The notes under the pieces are model-generated. The model ran no database searches. It was given only the letters and a program-made list of their open reading frames with translations, and was not told the origin of the DNA. From contig NC_092808.1 of the NCBI RefSeq assembly GCF_040954645.1, positions 15,243,883 to 15,307,882 on the forward strand: a stretch of DNA of 64,000 nt. The letters run 5' to 3'. The stretch comes from Diabrotica undecimpunctata (Eukaryota > Arthropoda > Insecta > Coleoptera > Chrysomelidae). Positions 54,622-64,000 of the stretch are shown one piece after another (the stretch's first letter is position 1; the number at the start of each line of letters is the position of its first letter). The position numbers and the translations under genes were made by a program.

Positions 54622-55683
54622 TTAAGGATTAAAAACAACTGAAATTTTACAATTAACATTATTAGAAATATCTTTTTTGGGAGCATCACAACTTGTACTT
54701 GTTTGCTTAAAGACTTGATTCGAGGTACTGGATTGATTTTCTGGTCCGCCAAGTATACACTTGGATACAGCAATCTTATTGCTTATTGACTCCTCAATGT
54801 AAGATTCTGCAACAGATGACGATTTCCATCCTCCTAAACGTTTAACTTTTACTAGATCAGCTCCAGAATTTGCGAACATAGTAGCTGAAGAACGACGGAA
54901 ACAATGCCCCGTGTACATTTCTGAATTTGCAAGTTTCAAAAAATCTGCAATTTTCTTGGGGATATTATATATAGTGTTAATCCCCACCGGTTGAGTACTG
55001 CACTTTTGCTGTCGGTAATTTACAAAAAACTTACTGTGAGGTACGTTTTTGGGGCACAAGGCAATATACTTTCTCACAATTTCCAAGAAACTCAGTCCAC
55101 TTTTCTTGTCAGTAATACAAAACGACCTTTCCTGCTTGGTTTTAGTATCAGATAATGAAACGATTATCACCGATTTTGTGTCGTCCACGTTAAACACTTC
55201 TAACTTGTACAACTCATCGGACCTAGTCGCTCCATGCACAACAAAAATAGCAATAACCTTCATCAACAAATAGACGTCATCAGGAGCTTCTGTCGGAAAT
55301 TTAATAATGTCATCTGACTCCAGGATTTTGGACTTTTTACCTTTGTATCCTCCACTTAGGTTTTTTAGTAAGGTGGGTAACTTGCTGAATTTAGAAATGT
55401 AACAATTTTCATTCACCAACAACGTACGCTTCAGCATCGAATAATACGACCATAATGACGATGGCATCGCTTTCTTCGACTTTTCAGAAAAATAAGCCAG
55501 AAGTATTTTTTCACTCACGCCATTGATATTCTTAATGCTTTTCCACTTTTTAAAAGACTGGTATTCTTTCTCATACATCATTCTAGATTTTTGTGACAAC
55601 AATAAACTTTCTGCTTCCAACGCTGCATTTTCTACATCTGATGGCAGGTTTTCCTTTTCTTGTGTCAATTCTTTTCCGTCCAT
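54622..55683 (-). CDS. Tyrosine recombinase, intact, Crypton-type
   Basis: The 353-residue frame has all the active-site residues expected of a tyrosine recombinase: R154 in GATRSDELYK, Lys at 181/183 in the SDTKTKQER hairpin, H260-x-x-R263 in GHCFRR, W286 in GGWKSS (replacing the second His, as is common) and nucleophile Y295 in AESYIEES. Residues 25-110 form a SAM-like core-binding domain. Such enzymes cut and rejoin DNA through a covalent phosphotyrosine link. In insects, stand-alone genes of this type are the sole ORF of Crypton transposons (CryptonI). No intron, stop or frameshift. The first ATG at 55683 suits the family length. It could alternatively be a domesticated Crypton gene. No telltale transposon ends were found, but Cryptons lack inverted repeats. 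AT-rich flanks on both sides. Confidence 0.85.
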   Translation of the reverse strand: MDGKELTQEKENLPSDVENAALEAESLLLSQKSRMMYEKEYQSFKKWKSIKNINGVSEKILLAYFSEKSKKAMPSSLWSYYSMLKRTLLVNENCYISKFSKLPTLLKNLSGGYKGKKSKILESDDIIKFPTEAPDDVYLLMKVIAIFVVHGATRSDELYKLEVFNVDDTKSVIIVSLSDTKTKQERSFCITDKKSGLSFLEIVRKYIALCPKNVPHSKFFVNYRQQKCSTQPVGINTIYNIPKKIADFLKLANSEMYTGHCFRRSSATMFANSGADLVKVKRLGGWKSSSVAESYIEESISNKIAVSKCILGGPENQSSTSNQVFKQTSTSCDAPKKDISNNVNCKISVVFNP

Positions 55684-55689
55684 TTAGTA

Positions 55690-57543
55690 TTTATTCACTT
55701 TGTATACAAAACGCAACAATATTTTCCGCAAAAACCAAAACGTAACATTTGTTTGACATTTGTTGACAGAGTAATTCATATCCCTAGCAACGGAGCAACA
55801 CAATTGCGATTTTTGTGCTAAAAATTACAATTTTCTTTGAATTTCTATTTTTCACCTAAACTTGAAGTCTTGCTATAGAAAAAAATGTTGTATTGCACAC
55901 GACGATATAATGGCATTATCTCCTCGAGCATAATTAGGGTCTCGACTGACGTGTCGACGCTAAAAAACGCTCTCGAAAATAAAGTACAATTTTATCGTCT
56001 TGTACAATAAATAACTATTACTCAAATAAAAGGCAGATTTTTTGACGAAATGCCCCAGAAGATGCTCTGAGAGCGAAAGTACTTGGGCAAGATTTAATAA
56101 AATACTGTGATCGATATCTGCCTAATATTTAAGTAAAATTAATAAGCATTAGGTCTAATAAAGATGCAACTTAAAAAAATGCGCCTCCAGACTCTACTTT
56201 GTGGATGGTTGGGAAAATATGCAGTAATAAATTAATAATAAGATAGGAATGTTAACAAAATCATAAATTTTATGAATAAAAAAATACACAATAGAGCAAT
56301 AAGCATAATGATTCGTTTTTATAGTATTCTTACGAGTCAAATTGGGCGAGTTGTAAAATCCAGAGAAATTAATAAAATTAAACAAATTTGCAGTGAAAAT
56401 TATTCTTTGAAAAACCCTCTATAATATTGCTGAAATGTCATTTTATTGTAAAATAACAATAAAAACAATAAAATGGCAATATAAACAGAATAAAAGTAAT
56501 AAAAATAAAGTTGTAGACAATTAAATTTTCTACAAATAATGTTTAAAAATAAAAATTAATGGGAAAATCCCAGTAGTTGGCTGTATACCATCGTTTAAAA
56601 AAACATACAGAAGTTAAAACACTTCACCATTGTATTTAGATATATAAAAAGATATAGTTAAAACTTTTACAAGTGTCGTCAAAATTTATACAGCAGCAGC
56701 ATAACGTTTTCGATCTAATCAGATCATCTTCAGTGCCTTATGTACTTGAAGCCAACAATGAATTTGTGGCTATGACATCGATATATGGTTTTACATCTTT
56801 CCAAAATTAAATTATATGTTGACTCTAGGTCGATGACAATGGATAAATTTAATACTTGAGGAGCTACATGTCTCTCTGCTCGGTTTTTAACACGTGGTTC
56901 TTGTCAGTTATGACGACACAGACCAACTGGCTGAGGTGACAGGAATATAATTTAAGAAGACAGCTAAACATGACAAAGTATTGATGTGTTCCGTGACTAA
57001 TGTAATTTTTAAAAATTATAAAATTTTTTATTTTGTTGTAATAATACCTAATATCTTACTAATGAACCTTTAATTAAAATTGAATGTGTTTAAATGATAG
57101 AAATTTTTTCCTTTAAATCTGCAAATCTCTATTTTGAAAAAACAACAAGTGAGTTATTAAATTAGTGGAATTAATGTTTGAGGTTGAATCTATGACATCA
57201 TAAGTGGTATGAAACTTGATTGATATGGAAAATGAAAGAAATTGATGTGGTACTATCTACATAATAGTGTAAGAATGATATAAAAATAAGTATATAAATG
57301 AAACGATTAAGTTGGAATCCAATGAAATTGAAGTTAGAAATTTTTTTTTATTATATTTAAATTTGGGTAATGGTGGTTGCATAACAGCAGTAAGAGACCT
57401 GGTGTGTAAATCTCTGAGAGTTTGAAAATTAATTTTTTTTTTTTAATTATTAATTAGTAAAATGAATAAGCTATTAAATATTATTTTTATGAGATAATAT
57501 GATAACAGAATATGATATTCGAACTATAGTTATATTGTAGTTT
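55690..57543. other. Mostly non-coding, with a Penelope-type scrap
   Basis: AT-rich. At 56690-56760 the reverse strand reads CACTGAAGATGATCTGATTA then GATCGAAAACGTTATGCTG, similar in type to other Penelope-end motifs here. Otherwise nothing is recognised. Confidence 0.4.
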
Positions 57544-59508
57544 TGATGGTGTTAATATATTCTTCTTCTTCTTCTAATGGCGCTACAACCCTTCGTGAGT
57601 CTTGGCCTGCTTAACAATGTTCTTCCATTCTGCCCTGTCGGATACTTTCCTTCGGCACTGCCTGATGTTCATGGTTTTAAGATCCCTCTCTACGTCGTCT
57701 ATCCATCTTTTACGGGGCCTTCCTCTTGTTCTGTTTCCTTGGGGCTTCCATCTCTGGACTACTTTTACAGCTCGATTATCTGGCATTCTTTCTAGGTGAC
57801 CAAGCCAGTTTAGTCTTTGTGATTTTACAAATCTGACAATATCTGCGCTCTGCATTAGTTCATCCAGCTCGTGGTTCATTTTAATTCTCCACGAACTATC
57901 GCTGCATTGGGTTGGTCCAAATATCTTCCTTAGTATTTTGCGCTCAAATATTCTCAGTTGATTTTCATCAGTGGTTGAGAGGGTCCACGTTCCACATCCA
58001 TATGTGACCACTGGTCTAATTACTGTTTTGTACATCTCTGGACTACTTTTACAGTGGTTGAGAGGGTCCACGTTTCACATCCATATGTGACCACTGGTCT
58101 AATTACTGTTTTGTAGATTCTCAGCTTAGACTCACGATTCAGTAACTTACTTTTCATTAAGTCTTTGTATGCATAAAAGCACTTATTACCGCTAAGAATC
58201 CGTGCTTGTATTTCTTGACTGATGTTGTTGTTGTCATTTATTATTGAGCCTAGGTAGGAAAAAGTGGAGGCATATTTGTAGGTATGGTTGTCTACCTTCA
58301 GATTCTCATGTTCATTCGATTTTGTGCACTCCATATATTTTGTTTTGTTTTCATTTATATATAGACCAAACGTAGCAGCTTCTCGTTTCAGTTCTATAAC
58401 TTTTTCGCTTAATACCCTTTTGTTGCGGCTTATTATGGCAACATCATCCGCATATGCGCATATTTGCATAGATCTTGTATTAATACAGCCGTTTATATCC
58501 AGTTTTCTAACAACAGCTTCTAAAGTTAGATTAAAAAGTGTTGTTGATAAGGCATCCCCTTGTCTAACTCCATTTTCAATATCATAGGCCTGCGTCATAT
58601 CTCCATCTATTCTCACCATAGCTTTGGAACCATCCAGAGTCATTCGTATAAGTTTTACCAACTTATTGGGTATCCCTAACATAGATAGTTTCTTTAACAT
58701 CTTTTGTCGATCTACTCCATCAAACGCCTGTTTGAAATCGATATACAAGTTGTAAATAGGTATGTTATATTCAACACATTTTTCATGTATACCTCTTAAC
58801 ATATGTATTTGGTCTATAATTGACCTCTTTGGTCTGAAGCCACATTGGTATTCACCAATAATCTCCTCCGAAAACGATTCCAGGCGGCTATATATAATTC
58901 CTGATAATATCTTGTAGATGACATTTAAAACTGTTATGCCCCTATAATTTTTGCAAAGTCGTTTGTCTCCCCCTTTGTACATAGGAAGTATGATTCCCAC
59001 TTTCCAATCTTCTGGGATGACTTCTAGTGTCCATATGCGGTCGATTAGTTTATGGATACGCCTCCATAGCGCATGTCCACCATTCTTTATCAGTTCTGCA
59101 GTTATTCCATCTGTGCCAGGTGCTTTGTTATTTTTTAGATGTTTTATGACGTTTATCGTTTCTTCCAATGTTGGTTGCTCAACTAGTTGTTCTGCTGTGT
59201 GGTGAATTATCTCTTCATCTTCGTTTTGTTCTTTTTCTGGGTTTAACAGCTCTTGAAAATGCTCCTTCCACCTTTTCATTATTTCCTCTTTCTCGCTGAT
59301 AATTGCCCCATTCTTGTCCTTGCAAACTGTTGATCTTGTTATGTATCCTTGGGTGCATTGCTTGATTTCCTTGTAAAATTTTCTAGCCTCTCTGCTGTTA
59401 TTATAATCTGTAATTCGTTGTATTTTCCTATTCAACATTTCTCTCTTTTTCCTTCTGCATATTTTCTTTGCATCTTTTCTGAGTTCTTCATATGATGGTG
59501 TTAATATA
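57544..59508 (-). mobile_element. RTE-type LINE, 5'-truncated, with 16 bp target duplication
   Basis: TGATGGTGTTAATATA lies at 57544-57559 and 59493-59508. The minus-strand frame 59438-58020 encodes a long RT: KNNKAPGTDGITAELI, ILPMYKGGDKRLCKNYRGI, YQCGFRPKRSIIDQI, YIDFKQAFDGVDR, NGVRQGDALSTTLFNL and CAYADDVAII (intact catalytic pair), then YINENKTKYM and FSYLGSII. The C-terminal part lies in frame 58071-57583: ILRKIFGPTQ, QRLNWLGHLERMPD, GRPRKRW. The two are out of register because of a 62 bp duplication with a 22 bp insert (57971-58115). The 3' tail is GAA-type. The endonuclease is missing through 5' truncation. Apart from this rearrangement the RT is intact, so the insertion is fairly young. 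Confidence 0.9.
57971..58115. repeat. 62 bp duplication joined by a copied 22 bp segment
   Basis: 57971-58032 is repeated at 58054-58115 with one visible difference. Between them, 58033-58054 copies 57749-57770 (CATCTCTGGACTACTTTTAC to CAG). The result breaks the LINE's C-terminal frame. Confidence 0.9.
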
Positions 59509-60590
59509 ATATTGCCATATTGTGAAGTATGTTAAAATGAATATAAATTCAGTTGAGAAAGAATGAATGAGAGTATTATTATAGGAAAGAGGAAATGTAA
59601 ACTGTTGGTTGAGTAATGTACAGCAGCAAGAATAAATTGGATACTATGTTGTTGTGAACTGCATGGACAAAGTTAGATATTTAAGTATGTAAATGGAAAA
59701 CCAGACTAAATGATAATAAAATAATGTTTAATAAAACTTTTTGTAGGGTTGCTAATTTATGAGATACAGCGGGAAAACCACTTTTTCCAAGGCGGCGGTC
59801 GGGAGACAAGAGTGGTAACATACATTTGTGGTATGTGGTATTTGTGGTACATTTGAGGTAACCCACAAAATAAAATTGCGCCCTATCAAAAATGTAATCT
59901 AAATTTACCTTGATGAAATAAATAACCTCTTTAGAAAGTGGAAATTTTGAAGACTAATTATTAGTCCGATAATTCTTCAGATTTAAACAATATTGAATAT
60001 ATTATCACCCGGGTATTTCCTAAAATATATAAAATAAATTTGTGTGGCTTCTCAAAGAATTATATAAATGAATTCTCTGACCATGCAATCAAATTTATAT
60101 CTACGCCTATGACTGGTTTATGTATTTCAAAGAACATGATTCGATGCTGCCATTGATGCATTGAAAACGTTTAAAATTTTATTTCCCCATAACATTTTGC
60201 ATGGTTCTATGATCCTTGTTATACGAATCGGACAATTTTTTGTGTTGAAATTTTTGTCATTTTGTCAGGGGATGTCCGCTTATTAATAAATGTACAAAAA
60301 TTCTACCACTTGAAAAATATTCACTGGATATAAATGGTTCTTTTACGGTTATATCACATACGAGTACTATGCGGTATATATAGATATTATTATCGAGACT
60401 TGTATCAGTATAAACATGTGAAATCTTAATGAGAATAGAATAACAGAAGGAGAAGACCAATACTCTTGTAATGGGTCCTTGTCAAAGAGAGAAATACTTG
60501 CCAATTTATTATTCTAATATACAAATAACGAAGACTTATACAAATAAATATACGAAAAAAGAAAAAAGATAATGAAAAAATGAAAAAAAA
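59509..60590. other. Non-coding stretch
   Basis: AT-rich, with no recognised gene or repeat. Confidence 0.35.
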
Positions 60591-60935
60591 AAGAATGAAA
60601 AAAAATAAAGAAATACTCAACACTATAAAGAAAAGAAAAATGAGCTACTTTGGTCACATACTAAGAAACGAGAAATACGAATTGATGGATTCGACCGTTA
60701 CTTGATGGAAATTAATTTTATGTACCAATAAAACACTGAAAACTTTGTTTTCAAAACTTCCACAAAATTTATTTTAAATTCTAATCACTACAGATGTTTT
60801 GGCTCATTGCCTTTCTCAAGTGATCTGTTTTTGACATGGATTTATACTTTATAGCCTCTAATAAAATAGGTTGAGGAGGGGAAAACTGTTTGTCTCAAGC
60901 TGGTCATTCAGAATTATATAAGTCCTGCACTTACA

Positions 60936-61262
60936 ATGGGCAATCCTCTAAGCCCATTGCTATCGGATATTGTTATGGATCATCTAGAGACAAAGATTTC
61001 AAAACATCCCTTATTCAAACAGTTTTTATATTGGTGGAGATACGTAGACGACGTACTGGTATGTTTCACAGGAACTAACAGGCAGCTCGACCAATTTTTA
61101 TCGAATATTAATTCACTTCATAGTCATATTGAATTTACAATAGAAACAGAACAAAATCAATCCATAAATTTTTTAGATTTAAAAATTATTAGACTTAAAA
61201 ACAAACATGACTTCTCCATATTTCATAAACCTACCCATACTGATACGACTATTCACAATTGA
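60936..61262 (+). pseudogene. Penelope-like RT, C-terminal half
   Basis: The 108-codon frame holds MGNPLSPLLSDIVMDHLE (RT block before the catalytic box) and WWRYVDDVLVCF with the YVDD box, then SIEFTIETEQNQSINFLDL-like HSHIEFTIETEQNQSINFLDL, typical for Penelope RT. A TGA at 61260 interrupts. Sequence continuing at 61305-61562 (MLHRLTKIPM, then YTGKISTKIAKH) is the connection domain in the same or neighbouring frame. Upstream motifs of RT are absent, so no enzyme is made. Confidence 0.85.
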
Positions 61263-61623
61263 TCATCCTATCCCACACAACATAAACTGGCAGCATATCA
61301 TAGTATGTTACATAGATTAACAAAAATTCCGATGTCAAAATACAATTTTGAGACAGAATTAAATATCATTAAGAAAATAGCAGTAAACAATGGATACAAC
61401 GAACAAACAATTAATAAAATGTTAAATCAAAAACTATACAAGAAAGCCCTGAACTTAGTATTTCTACCACCAGAGAAAAAACCCAGTACCTTCTGCTCGA
61501 TTACATATACAGGCAAAATATCAACAAAAATAGCCAAACACACCAGCTTTCAAAACAAATAACAACCTAAGCAAATATATTAAAAACAACAAGAGCCAAC
61601 ATAAAAAACACTTACACAGTGGT

Positions 61624-61809
61624 ATGTACAAACTTAAATGTGGCGACTGCCCAAAAACTTACATTGGTCAAACTGGTAGAAATTTTAATAAACGAATAGC
61701 AGAACATAAAAGGGCTTTCAATAATAGAAAAACAGATTCTACATACGCACTTCACCTTCTAGATCATAATCATTCTTTTATTGAAGAATTTAAAATTCTT
61801 CACATTTAA
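61624..61809 (+). pseudogene. Penelope-like GIY-YIG endonuclease
   Basis: Reads MYKLKCGDCPKTYIGQTGRNFNKRIAEHKRAF: the Y...YIGQT pair with the downstream Arg and a His/Glu region of the GIY-YIG fold, preceded by the C-x2-C of Penelope endonucleases. A stop at 61807 precedes SLLESMEINK, which holds the probable catalytic Glu. It is offset by a frame change from the RT part. Endonuclease activity is lost. Confidence 0.85.
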
Positions 61810-62232
61810 AATAAAGGCCTTAAGCTCTCTTTGTTAGAATCTATGGAAATCAACAAATTAAAAAACACAGATATAATTCTGAGTGACCAGCTTGAGACAA
61901 ACAGTTCTCCCCTCCTCAACATTTTCCATTAGAGACTAAAGTGTAAACCCATGCCAAAAACAAATCACTTGAGAAATAAATTTTGTGGAAGTTTTGAAAA
62001 GAAAGTTTTCAGTGTTTTATTGGTACAAGAAACGAGAAATACTAATTGATGCGGCTGGTCATACAAGGGAAGGTGGAAGGCAAGAGAGGGCCGGGGAGAA
62101 GACACACATCCTGGCTGAAGAATCTGAGACAATGGAGTGGGAAAACGTCAATAGAACTTTTCAGAACGGCTGCAGATAGAGTCAAATGGGCCATGATGAT
62201 CGCCAATGTCCTTAGGGATGGGGCACGTTAAG

Positions 62233-62485
62233 AAGAAGATACAAAAATATCGAATAAATACAAATATTGAATAAATACAACTTTAAATAGCACTAAATAT
62301 AACTAACCAGTAATTAAATAGTAAATACTGATATACAAAGTATGTGTATGATACTTTAATTGATGTGATTAACTGATATTTATAACTGTTCTGCTTAAAG
62401 TTTTTATACTATTCTTAATTAAACATAGACAACACTAAATAGTTAATAATTGATTTTGAACCATACAATGTTGCAGTAAATAGTT
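62233..62485. other. Short non-coding flank
   Basis: AT-rich sequence with no feature seen. Confidence 0.4.
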
Positions 62486-62903
62486 CTTCTTCTTCCTCTT
62501 TATAAGCAATTCTGCGTGTTCATTGCCTAATTAAAACCTCTATGGAAGGTTGTTACTCCATCGTTTGCGCGGTTGTCCTATTCTTCTTCTTCTTCTTCCT
62601 CTTTATAAGAAATTCTGCGTGTTCATTGCCAAATTAAAACCTCTATGCAAGGTTGCTACTCCATCGTTTGCGCGGTTGTCCTATTCTTCTTCTTCTTCTT
62701 CCTCTTTATAAGAAATTCTGCGTGTTCATTGCCAAATTACAACCTCTATGGAAGGTTGTTACTCCATCGTTTGCGCGGTTGTCCTATTCTTCTTCTTCTT
62801 CTTCTTCTTCCTCTTTATAAGCAATTCTGCGTGTTCATTGCCAAATTAAAACCTCTATGGAAGGTTGTTACTCCATCGTTTGCGCGGTTGTCCTATTCTT
62901 CGT
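62486..62903 (-). repeat. Tandem array of four LINE 3' ends
   Basis: Four units of 103-109 bp. Each is the last coding stretch and 3' end of a LINE plus a GAA-type tail (plus-strand TTCTTCTTC). On the minus strand each unit reads through RKRWSNNLP, a stop, and a short 3' UTR. Copies differ mainly in tail length and a few bases. The LINE body lies directly to the right (62904-63722). Confidence 0.92.
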
Positions 62904-63722
62904 TTGCCGATTGGTGACTTATCTCTTGGTATTTTGACGACACGTGTTTCCTCCATTCTGCTTATGTGGTTATTCTATTCTTTTTTTCTATTTTGTGTCC
63001 ATGCATTTATACACTGTACGTTACATTTTCTACTAATGTCTCTTCTCTTTCAATCTCTCAGCGTATTTCATGTAATTTTTCTCAGTACTCTTATCTCTGC
63101 CGTTCCCAGTAGCCTTTGCTTTATGGCTGTGTCGGGTCTTGTTTCTGAGGCATATGTCACTATTGATCTTACACTGGCTTTATAAATTCTTGACTTCATC
63201 TCAGTTTTAATGTGTCTGTTTCGCCATGTAGTGTAATTAAGACATCCTGCCAGTCTATTTGCTTTTTGTACTTGACCTCTCACTTCTTTGTCCAGGTCTC
63301 CATAGCTGGACAGTGTAATTCTCAGGTATTTTATTTCCATTACTTGTTCAATACTGATGCCATCAATTTCTATTTTACATCTGGTTGGTTTTTTTCCGAC
63401 TATTTGTTGTTTTGGTAGATGTTTTCGATAATTTTTATAATATTTACGGGAACTTCTCTATTATACAAACGATGGATTACATCTTTGAGTCTTACTCTGT
63501 CAAATGCCTTGTTTAGGTCAATCAGACACAGAAATGCGGGTCTATTATGCTCTAGTGATTTCTCAGTAATTTGCTTTATAACGAATATTGCATCTGTACA
63601 CGATCTTCCACTACAAAAACCCTGTTTTTCGTCTGCTAAACTTATCCTCTGATTTATTAACCCTCGTAAAGTTTTAGTTGTAAGTTTTAACGTAGTATTT
63701 AACAAGTTTATATCTCTGTAGT
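62904..63722 (-). pseudogene. RTE-related LINE, partial RT and C-terminus
   Basis: Minus-strand frame 63762-63400 gives RDINLLNTTLKLTTKTLRGLI, DEKQGFCSGRSCTDAIFVI and LCLIDLNKAFDRVRLKDV. Frame 63340-63068 gives MEIKYLRITLSSYGDLDKEV, RIYKASVRSIVTYASE and GTAEIRVLRKIT. The region between, including the catalytic box, is deleted. The C-terminus runs through broken frames to 62904 and into the tandem array. Confidence 0.75.
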
Positions 63723-63723
63723 T

Positions 63724-64000
63724 CCAGAAGAATGAAGACAATCGTATATCTCTCCAATACACAAGAAAGGCACAAAGATGGATCCTAAAAACTATAGAGG
63801 GATCGCAGTGATTGCTACTATAGGCCGACTATACTCAAAAGTACTACGAAACCTGATAGAAAATGATATTAAAGACAAACAACCCGAAGAACAAGCGGGA
63901 TTTAGGGCCGGACACTTCACTATGGATAATATTTTCACATTAAAAATTGCAATGGAAAAACGAGTGCAGAGAAATAGAGAAACTCATATAGCTTTAATAG
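63724..64000 (+). pseudogene. RTE-related LINE RT, cut by the window edge
   Basis: From 63724 the plus strand reads PEEWRQSYISPIHKKGTK then MDPKNYRGIAVIATIGRLYS, EEQAGFRAGHFTMDNIFTL, EKRVQRNRETHIALI, the N-terminal half of an RT related to that at 10178-11570. It meets the minus-strand LINE head-to-head at about 63722. It starts abruptly, so it is 5'-truncated. Coding appears largely open as far as the window goes. Confidence 0.75.

Larger units (their letters stand above)
60688..62027 (+). mobile_element. Penelope-like retroelement (RT C-terminal half and GIY-YIG endonuclease)
   Basis: The insert between duplicated LINE sequence has inverted terminal arms (60720-60919 and 61871-62026) with a coding body between. 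The left arm carries about 40 bp more than the right. The body begins inside RT (MGNPLSPLLSDIVMDHLE, YWWRYVDDVLVCF) and ends with GIY-YIG. The 5' half of RT is missing, as expected of internally deleted copies with partial inverted terminal repeats. This layout is typical of Penelope-like elements. Frame changes and stops show it is inactive. Confidence 0.88.
60600..62235 (+). pseudogene. RTE LINE 3' end, split by a Penelope-like element
   Basis: The left part (60600-60687) reads KKRKMSYFGHILRNEKYEL. The right part (62028-62235) continues RNEKYxLMRLVIQGKVEGKR, GPGRRHTSWLKNLRQW, SIELFRTAADRVKWAMMIANV, the usual RTE C-terminus, and ends in GAAGAAG. Between them a Penelope-like element is inserted, with a 25 bp duplication (one mismatch). 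The LINE lacks its RT domain and is severely 5'-truncated. Confidence 0.8.

Noticed and set aside
62645..63185. Plus-strand ORFs rich in Phe, Leu and Ser in the tandem array
   Set aside because: They are shadows of TTC repeats and of a minus-strand LINE.

Overview
This 64 kb window looks like AT-rich insect nuclear DNA built almost entirely from transposable elements (TEs). It contains one recognisable host gene. A beetle, for example a leaf beetle with a large repeat-rich genome, is a plausible source, but the sequence does not prove the species. I saw no bacterial operons, CRISPR arrays, rRNA genes or tRNA genes. The host gene is the 3' end of a DMRT transcription factor (two coding exons, 18507-19711, DMA motif split by an intron), probably dmrt99B. 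Its introns are themselves loaded with repeats. A 76-residue single-pass membrane ORF at 34083-34313 may be a second host gene.

Layout, left to right. 1-3850: an RTE-type LINE split by a complete DD41D mariner (309-2270). 4130-14115: a field of LINE pieces (RTE-like and Jockey-like), including an insertion with an 18 bp target duplication at 10178-11570. 14848-17470: a mariner relic next to a piggyBac relic, the latter split by an RTE LINE. 17802-18268: a LINE 3' end in the DMRT intron. 21650-22420: a Jockey relic. 23389-25833: a structurally complete piggyBac with an intron-containing, uninterrupted transposase gene. 26387-27549: a long inverted repeat resembling Penelope terminal repeats. 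28340-29939: a piggyBac relic split by a LINE with a (TA)58 tail. 30373-33244: a nearly complete but decayed RTE LINE. 36640-38151: a hAT/ZBED-type relic. 38580-40232: a relic of an arthropod multicopy family with an RNase H-like look.

40723-49304 is the most complete element: an errantivirus-like (Ty3/gypsy with env) endogenous retrovirus. It has 512 bp LTRs that I could not tell apart, a tRNA-Leu-type primer site, gag, a -1 frameshift signal, pol, a spliced env and a 4 bp target duplication. A single frameshift in pol is the only break I found.

50760-54170: a Jockey LINE, an RTE insertion, and a Cys-rich gene relic. 54622-55683: an intact single-exon tyrosine recombinase ORF of Crypton type, with palindromic tandem repeats beside it. 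57544-59508: an RTE LINE carrying an internal copy-and-join rearrangement. 60600-62235: an RTE LINE split by a Penelope-like element that retains half of its RT and a GIY-YIG endonuclease. 62490-64000: a tandem array of LINE 3' ends, then two LINEs meeting in opposite orientation.

Nested insertions give relative ages. Target duplications and re-joined reading frames show at least six clean insertion events. Three elements look potentially recent or coding-competent: the mariner (803-1891), the piggyBac (23799-25613) and the tyrosine recombinase (54622-55683). The retrovirus is recent but broken by one base. All family names rest on motif reading, not database searches.
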